A DNA stretch of 64,000 nucleotides from Mytilus galloprovincialis (Eukaryota; Mollusca; Bivalvia; Mytilida; Mytilidae). Both the position numbers and the translations under genes were made by a program. This document shows, piece by piece, positions 56,302 to 64,000 of this stretch. Positions within the stretch are counted from its first letter, which is position 1. Each line of letters starts with the position of its first letter. Under the pieces are notes generated by a model. The model was not told the origin of the DNA. It did not search any database and saw only the letters and a list, made by a program, of their open reading frames with translations. Location: positions 14,968,863 to 15,032,862 of the forward strand of contig NC_134849.1 in the NCBI RefSeq assembly GCF_965363235.1, given 5' to 3'.

Positions 56302-58009
56302 TATATATTAACGCTTTGCCAATAACTCCTTGTCCCTACTTGAAGCTATATTCTGCTGTCATTGTTCGTTTAACATCTTTCAACGAAAAATTAATTTTGT
56401 TGTAAACTTTGGACACAGCAGTACCAAACCAAACTAAACGATTGACTAGTGGTTAGTATCTAATTGATGTTATTATTACAAATAATGCATTAAATGTCTT
56501 TCATCGTATGATATATTAAAGTCTTTATTTATTTATTTGCGATCAAATATATGCATTCTTGCTTGTTGTTTTAAATGGAAAAACTGGCAATATCTGATTA
56601 CTTATACTTTTTATTATTATATTGCATTATCTCACATATATTTATCTCACAGAAATTATATTAATTTTCTTGTTTATACAGACTGTACATTGAGTTAACA
56701 ATTCATTACTAATAACTGGAAATGTTATATATTTTTAATATGTAGCTGTTTCTCAATTAAGCAAATCAAGTATTCTTTACTGTAATAAAAGATTTATTTT
56801 TCCATATTCATGCTTCTTATTTGGACATCATGTGTATTTCAGTCATTAAATTAAAGACGTATATTCGATTAATTAACTGTTTAATTGGTGTTTGTTTAAG
56901 CCATGTATGAACAAAGCTAGATGATAAAAAGAGCTTGTGTAGGCCTATGTTCATATTAAAAAAAAACTCTCCAACATTGTAGATAATAGAATTCTTGACA
57001 AATATCTCCGTATGGTTGTTCTCGTATTGCTGATCATTTTGTTTGTTTAGTTTCAAGCTATTTTCTTTAGTTTTTGTTCAAAATCATCTTCGCTAGACAA
57101 GGGTTGCGATCCAGTCACCTTCTGTCAACACTTGGCGTATAACAATAGATTTTCCAAGACACGAGGTATTTATTTTTATTGGTCGAAGTTGTAACCGACT
57201 GCGTAAAAATCAAAAAGCACCTTTAAGGTGGATAGAGAATATTCGACTGCGAAAACATTCACGCATGGGTTATCATACGCACGAAAGGTTGGTGTCGTAA
57301 ATTCACTATTATTTTTTTAAATATTTTGTCACTAAAAACTGTTATTGTTATTATGTGTATCTGTGAAAAACTCAAAATGTTTAAGTTCTTAATTAACTTA
57401 TTGAACTGCCGGGAATTGTTTCTCGCGTAAATGTTGGGGTGTCAACATATATTTAAGTTCTGACTTCATGATATTTGTAAACACTATACACAACCATTTG
57501 TACACCTCTACACTGAAAGAATTCAAGTGATGTCATTGGTGAAGAATGCTGATGTCGGAATGGGCTTTTTTCTTCTGGTAGATAGCGCATCATAGTAATC
57601 ACAAAGGTTGGCTCAGTCTGCCAAAGGAGTAGAGAAACGGACTGGATCGTTACCAAGTCTAGCGAAGATTGCTCAAACACATATAGTCATTTTAGATAAG
57701 TTTGACCTATCTGCATTATCTGTTGTCAATGGTTGGTATAAATTCTGACTTTGAAACTACTCTTCCTCTATTTCGTCAAATTACCCGGAATTCAAACTAG
57801 TAATAAGATAAGCAGTAAGTTCACCATACACGAATTTAAATTTTGTCTTAGAATGATATTTATTCGGATTTTCAGCTTACTATTCTTGTAGTCTAGTGTT
57901 ACTTATTTTACTGCTTTTGATTTTATTGAACGAAGCGGCAGTATATACAGAATCATTTATCTAACATTGTCATAAATCGGGAGGCCTATCTAGCCATTTA
58001 ATCAGTTTC
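56302..58009. other. Intergenic stretch between PH gene and membrane-protein gene
   Basis: AT-rich; no gene, RNA or repeat family recognised. The two genes are convergent, so both 3' ends face this stretch. Confidence 0.4.
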
Positions 58010-58290
58010 AATCAACCTTTTTTCTTCTAATGTCTTGTATCAAGTCAGAAATATAACTGTTGTTATCGAATAATTCGTTTTTATTTTTGTAAGCGTTTTT
58101 TTTTGTTTTTTGTTTTGTTTTGTTTTTTGTTTTTGTTTTTTTTTTTGTTCAATACAGTGTTTTTGTTATTTTTTTGTTTTTCTCTTATAGTTGATGTGTT
58201 TTTCCCAAAAGTTCAGTTTGAAACCCAGATCTGTTTTCCTCTTAATCAATTTTTGACGATAGAACACCTGTATACTACTGTTGCCTATAT
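58010..58290 (+). repeat. Dispersed repeat, family R1 (diverged, T-rich)
   Basis: TGTCTTGTATCAAGTCAGAA at the left and GAACACCTGTATACTACTGT at the right match the R1 order. The middle is a TTTTGTTTTT tract. Confidence 0.6.
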
Positions 58291-58666
58291 TGATCCATAC
58301 AACGTGAATGACTGCTAACGATAACTTGCTTTCTCTCAGAACGAGTAAGGAATATTTTTCTATAAACTAAATATGGCATAACTAATTTTAGAATTATTGA
58401 CTTTAAGATTTATTTTTATTCATAGTTCATTTGTGTTTGGCTTACTAATATATTTTGCGATTTTTATTAATATTAGTTAATATAGAAATATCAAACTTTT
58501 GTATTATGACAGCCTTATATGTTGTACCGCTACAAAACATTAAAAGGCACATCACTTAAATATATTTTGCCTAGCACTATTCCAGTTTGAAGTTTGATGA
58601 AACGTATATTTTCTCGAAAGTCGTTGAGCAAGCTTGAAGCGTTATTGTTGCAGATTTTTTTTTCTT

Positions 58667-61600
58667 TTATCTCCGATATTCTAGTTTGCCTTTCGTCGTG
58701 AAGACCATTTCATTCCCTCTTATGTGTTGAAGGCTGATGCGTCCATACCATGGATAGGGGAAATAATGTAAAAAGTATTGTGTGTACTTTACGCGAACAT
58801 TACAACCTATGAAAGGTTTCTTCAATATGATTTCATAGTTTTTGCCGCTTTCAATATCAGCATTATTCATTCCTTTTGTTGTACTTTTTGACCACAATTC
58901 AAAATATCCATATTTCCCAAAACTTGTATCAGTGCGTGTTTGTGGTTTAGAAGATACAAATGACACTTCAATCCTCGTACAATATTCGTTATATATAATG
59001 AACTTGTTTGTATAAATGCCGTCTTTATTTCCTGAAATTCACAAAACATAATTCTGTGAAACAACTTTTAAATTTAGTTGTTATTAAACTGAAGCAAGCA
59101 CCAACAGCAACTTATTTGGATCAATTAGAAAGTGTCTGATACCATGAAAAAGAATAAAGGTAATATTGAACACAAATGTTTGAAATCGGGTCATCAAACA
59201 CAATAAAAGCTTGTTCCAAAGATAACTTTTGAAAAAAAAGACTTCTATTATCAAGGAATGATTCCAATGAAATTACATTTCTGTTTTATGCATGTTGCAT
59301 CTAAATCTGAATACCTATATATTCCAATCCCAGAAAATAAGTGTCAAGTTGGACATAATATTATTGAATCATAATGCATTTAGCTGCAGTTCCTTAACGA
59401 CACCTAATTGTTTATTTTTCGTTTTCTTTATGTTCCTGTGTGTATGTTATCGTGTCGTAGTCATTGTGTCCATAGTATTTTTCCCTCTGGTTCATATTGT
59501 AATTTTAAAAGAAATCTATGTACATGTTTCTCGAAGATTTGACAAAAGTACTTGCTTTATGCCAGGTAGAACATTACCACGCATTCGATTTCATTTACTT
59601 CAGAAGAGTGTATTTTTTAAAAACAGCATTCTGTTTTTAGCGTCTTATCATTAATGTATCAAAAGTTCTAAAGAGAATAGTTAAATAAAAAAAAAGCAAA
59701 GAACAAGCCATTCAATATATATTGAAAATTAATAAATTATTCAAAGTAAAAACACAAAAATACTGAACTCCGAGGAAAATTCAAAAAGGAAAGCCCCAAT
59801 ATCAATAGATATCAATCTTATTTGTTTTGTCATTAGTATATATTGTTGACAGTTTATAATTGATTTGGCGAAACAAATTGAATGATAGTTATCCGATTCT
59901 AAATTACTGTTTTAGGTTCAAAAAATTTCAACCATCATCTAAATATAAAACAAAATGGTAGATACACAGTACACATACAGAACTTCTCCGTCGAAGACAA
60001 ACTGTCAACGCATGCAAAAAAGTAAAAAGAACAACAAAATTGCAAACTTGTCAGTCATAAATAGTCATCAACGTACCTAGCGTTTTAGATTAGTTCCATT
60101 TAGTCCTGATTTATGCTACGATGTTTATAAAAGTGATAATTTTCCAAATAAAAAAACAAAATGCAAATATTTAAATCATAAGATACAATGGAACTAAGTT
60201 TAATTAACATTTGTTGAAAAAAATTAATTAGTTTACCTTTAAAAGGGTCGTCTGTTTCAAGTTGTTCATAAGTTAGTGTTTTACAACATATACAAATGAC
60301 AACTGCTATCAGAAGTATGGTCAGAACAGAGCCTCCAGCAATTATCAGAACGCTGAAAAAAGGTATTATTTTAACAATTTATTGAAGAAAAAAATGTAAA
60401 AGTTAATTATTTGTTACTATTAAGGTAGATTATAAGTAAATGTTTTTTGTGACAGAATTTTCTTATATTTTGCTGAAATGAAGATTTTACTATGTTTTTT
60501 TCAAAAATATAATAAAAAGTATGGGTCACCGTGCTATTTTTCAAGCTATGAGTCGTTAAAAATTGCCTAAATTTGGTTAGTTTGTTCATGAAAAAACACA
60601 TAAGAGTGCATAAAAAATATTCTATGAGACAGAATTTTGAAATAAATTGTGAGAAGAAAGCTTTCATAATATGTTTTAAGAATATAAAAAAAAGATGGTG
60701 TCACCGAACATGTTTTCTTGTCACAAGTAAAAATGAAAAATGTCCCTATAAGCCCAGTATAAATTTTGTACTTAAAGAGTTATCTCCCCTTAAACTGCTC
60801 ATTTGAAAAAAATGATTTTTAAAACAAAAATGTTTGATATTTGTTAAAATATTTTGAATAATATAATAAAATAACAGTTTTTCTTTATATAAATAAACAG
60901 TCTAACTATTAAATTGCAAATCTGTTTCCAAATTTGCTGATTTGGGCAAATAACTAGACCGATTTTTTACTGTGATTGTACAATCCAAGATGGCGGTGTA
61001 CCATAAATCTACCTTAATCATATGATCAGATGCATTGTGTATTTTATTGTTTTTCGCTGATGATTTTGTTATGAGTTCGAATTCACCTTGTGTATGACGG
61101 GATTATTCGAATCACTGTTTGGATATCAGAGACATATTGGAAATAAATCTAAAAGATATTGTAACAAATGTCTGTTCTTTGAAAAACTAACTAAAGAATG
61201 TATGTTGATATTTTGTAGTTTAGTGTTACGTCCATTTTAATAGTACTAGTGTACATTGATGCGTATAATGTATTTACAAAAGACATACGGAGTGTTAGAA
61301 ATGAAAATAAAATCTTCAAAAATAATAACATATAGCAGAAGAAAAAAAAATCATTTGGATCTCTCGTGAAACCTCACCAACTTGACCAGAGGATCAAAAG
61401 TATGTCTAAACATTGTGTCTGATAATCAATAAACAACAATTTCTGTTTGAAACCACTGAGCAAATCAAGACCGAAAGCGATCTCAGACTATCTAATAGTG
61501 TCGAATATGATTTACTTAAAAATAAATTGCATTTGACTAATGCTACCGATACCAAAATAGTATACAGGTGTGATACAACAAAAAATATAGTACGTCGCAT

Positions 61601-63309
61601 CCGGTTGCTTACGGTAAAAGGTCGAAAAAAATATTCCCTTGAATTTGACAACTGTAGGAAATAAATCCTACGTTTCATTGCAGTAAACAATTTCTTATTC
61701 ATAAAACCTATATCTTATATGTTTTAAAGCACAATTCTGTTTTTATTGGGTGTTTCAATATAATATTTTGGAAATTTGAGGTTGTTGGTATTGGTTACTA
61801 CGGCTTGTACACAGGAAAAATATGGGTGCAAATTGAATTTTGTGATGGCTATTTTTTTGTATGCAATAAACTGTTATATAAAATTTGGCTGTATTACTGG
61901 ACAGGAAGAAAATTAACTCATGTCAAGTATTTCATTATCTAAAATAAAGATAAATTCTTCACATTTTTTTGAAAAGTGCAAATAAAACCAAGAACAACAG
62001 AACAAAACAGTAATGGTATAAATCATAACCTACATTTCTGAAATAACGTAATCCTATGTTAAATTGAAATTAAACATTTAAGGAATGATTATAATATAAG
62101 CTGAGTCTGAAGAAATATCATTAAAATGAAGTGCACACTGAAAACTCACGTAACGGGTTATTTTTAAGTACATTTTTGCTATTATTTTGCATATGGATGT
62201 CGTCACGGTCAAATAACAAAATTATACAATTTAGCTGATAGACAAAATGACGTCAACCAATCAGACGCAGTATAACATGAAGAATTAAACTCTAAAGATC
62301 AATTTAGATAGTAAAAAAAAACATTGAGTAACAATAGCATTTGCGGTATTAATTTTCCAGTATTAAATTGGCATTTGAACAATTTTCAAAACGTCTCTTA
62401 ACACTTCAAACAAAAATATCGATCTCCAAGGCAATTTCAATAAAGAGAGTTTCAAAAAAACTGGCACAATCAACCGCTATCAACAATTAAACGATGAAAA
62501 TACAACTGACCAATTTTTGACTAAGTAGAGGCTTTTTACAACGGAAATGATTGGTTAATCTTCCTTTTAACGCTAACTTCCAGTGGTGTGACGGATGTAT
62601 ATGATTTCTTTATACAGACAAATTCGGTTGACGTACGTAAACAGGCATAATACTTTAATGGAACAATTTATTGGGATCTATTTCGTTAAAACTGTGACAA
62701 CATACATCACAAACATACTCTAAAACTGATTAAAAAAATCCAAAAAAGCAGACAAACAAGTTTAACAAAGACGCCAACAAAAAAATGAATTTGGCAACGA
62801 CGTCAAGACAAAAATTCGTCTTTCACAATGCGTACTGTATAAAGAACTCAGTGTATCGATATAGCAAAGATTAAGTAGATATTAACACAAATACAAGGAT
62901 TGACAATATACCAAACACTGTTAAAACTCCGCTATAGTGCAATCCAAAATGATGGGGAAAAAATTAATCTGCCTAAAGCATTGCCCCCAACTGTTCAAGT
63001 TGACGAAAAACTGACAAAAATCCAAAATGACAATACAAATTGTTTCACAAGACGAAACATAGAATACGTATGAACTTAGAACCGTGGATTTTGTCAGGTG
63101 CACTGGAGGGGTGAGCAATTCCTTAACATCTCTTTTTTGTATCTTAAGTATTTGCCCTCATGGTTATACATGTTATATGATCTGTTATTATAAAGTACAA
63201 AAAAATAAACTTATCCTTTAAAAAAAAAACATGAAAAAAATACTTACAATACACTGACACTAAGGATAAAGTACTTACAATTCAGTGATACTAAGTCCAG
63301 ATTGGTCAT
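58667..63309 (-). CDS. Single-pass membrane protein, C-terminal three exons (5' part outside the window)
   Basis: Three minus-strand exons join in phase: 63309-63279 (31 bp, DQSGLSITE), 60352-60237 (116 bp) and 59031-58667 (365 bp, ending in a stop). Exon 60352-60237 encodes one transmembrane segment (VLIIAGGSVLTILLIAVVIC) followed by CCKTLTYEQLETDDPF, where YEQL fits a YxxPhi endocytic signal right at the membrane. The last exon gives a tail of about 120 residues with alternating hydrophobic positions (FIIYNEYCTRIEVSFVSS, YGYFELWSK, IILKKPFIGCNVRVKY), possibly a small beta-rich domain. I do not recognise it. The outside part is missing from the window, so ligand and class are unknown. TTTATT at 58409-58414 (AATAAA on the minus strand) is a candidate poly(A) signal. 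A near copy of the 63279-63300 sequence sits at 63243-63265. Confidence 0.65.
60420..61017. mobile_element. TTAA-flanked TIR element 3 (piggyBac-type)
   Basis: TTAA, GGTAGATTATA at the left; TAAATCTACC, TTAA at the right. 598 bp, without transposase. Holds CCAAGATGGCGG near its right end. Inside the intron between the first two visible exons of the membrane-protein gene. Confidence 0.65.
61018..63278. other. Intron of the membrane-protein gene
   Basis: AT-rich. Includes an 83-codon plus-strand frame (61413-61664) with balanced, charged composition but no recognisable domain and no good splice context; see rejected items. Nothing else supported. Confidence 0.4.
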
Positions 63310-63470
63310 CTAAACAAATTAATGAATACTTGTACTATTGAATTTAAATAAAACAATCTATGTAATCCATGTTTTAGGATCAATATATAATACAAACAAG
63401 CGATCATTCAGGTATAATGAAAATAAATAAATTAGTGTAAGTTTTACTTTTGTGTGCTATTGTTCCTTCT

Positions 63471-63509
<39 letters not shown>

Positions 63510-64000
63510 TATTTATTTCTTTTCAACATATTTCTGAATTATAAGTGTATAATCAATTATATTATGGACATAGAGATGTCACATCGAAACGTGTTAGCCT
63601 AATAGTCATTTAAAATGCTTCCTGTTTTTGTAGGTAATCTTAGCATGTCAAATTGAAGAAAAAAGGGACAAATAAGGAACGTGCAGATAAGTAAAACAAA
63701 TGTGATGTGGTTTTCTTTCTTTTTTTTTATTTCTAAAGCGAACCAATGATCTGTTTAAGTGCAAATCACTTTCATATATTTCACAGAAGTATCCATTGCT
63801 TTCCTTTTTTTATTAAGTTCTTTTGTGCTCAGGAATAACATTTATATATTAAAAAGGTTTTCGAAATGTCAAATAATTAAAGTTTGTTTAACCGTTTTCG
63901 ACTTAAACTGTGTATTATTTAAATGACTGATTGAGGTAGAAGATTTGAAGAACATTTAACACTGAATAATGAAAAGAGATGGTCCATATATTTGGTTTAC
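63310..64000. other. Right edge, with a T36 tract
   Basis: Intron or upstream part of the membrane-protein gene. An uninterrupted run of 36 T lies at 63472-63507. No exon recognised. Confidence 0.5.

Noticed and set aside
61413-61664. 83-codon plus-strand frame with charged composition
   Set aside because: Looks more protein-like than most, but has no recognisable motif, no splice partner and lies in an intron of the minus-strand gene. It could be a lost exon; not supported.

Overview
The window is AT-rich, intron-rich animal DNA from a bivalve mollusc, most likely a mussel of the Mytilus type. Evidence is spliced genes with canonical GT/AG junctions in phase, large introns, dense short terminal-inverted-repeat (TIR) and foldback elements, a LINE, and dispersed repeats (for example the short module containing GTTGTCTCATTGGCAATCAT) that I remember as abundant in mussel genomes. 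The species is inferred from memory, not from a search.

Genes. (1) 827-3999, minus: the first exons of an unrecognised coiled-coil protein that continues off the left edge. (2) 9540-18973, minus: SNRNP25, the 25 kDa protein of the U11/U12 minor spliceosome, complete in six coding exons (225 aa). (3) 19178-31019, plus: POLR3K, the smallest RNA polymerase III subunit, complete in three exons (108 aa, the human length). Genes 2 and 3 are divergent, with 204 bp between start codons, the same head-to-head arrangement as in human. (4) 44004-56051, plus: an eight-exon, 321-aa PH-domain protein with a proline-rich linker and a tail rich in Gly, Trp and Cys. (5) 58667-63309 and beyond, minus: the last three exons of a single-pass membrane protein that enters from the right edge. 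All splice models were built by eye and checked for phase arithmetic; none is confirmed by transcripts.

Mobile DNA fills most of the rest. POLR3K intron 1 (10.7 kb) holds a LINE (esterase-like ORF1, endonuclease and reverse transcriptase ORF2, one frameshift near the ORF2 C-terminus, ATTCT-repeat tail), itself lying between inverted arms of an older TIR element. Between POLR3K and the PH gene lie a TIR element built from CGTACG/ACGCGT palindromes (33621-34405), a 2.0-kb element with 171-bp TIRs and a 9-bp target duplication (Mutator-like), two TTAA-flanked elements (a third is at 60420-61017), and one copy of a 1.25-kb TIR element. The second copy of that element lies inverted 6 kb away inside the PH gene, so the pair brackets its first two exons. 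Minisatellites with periods of 22, 31, 35 and 39 bp occur. A short dispersed repeat with a hammerhead-ribozyme-like core appears three times.

I see no rRNA gene, no convincing tRNA, no CRISPR array and no virus-like element. The best candidates for something undescribed are the hammerhead-like repeat, the CGTACGCGTACG palindrome element, the foldback family whose arms differ between copies while staying self-complementary, and the PH/Gly-Cys protein.
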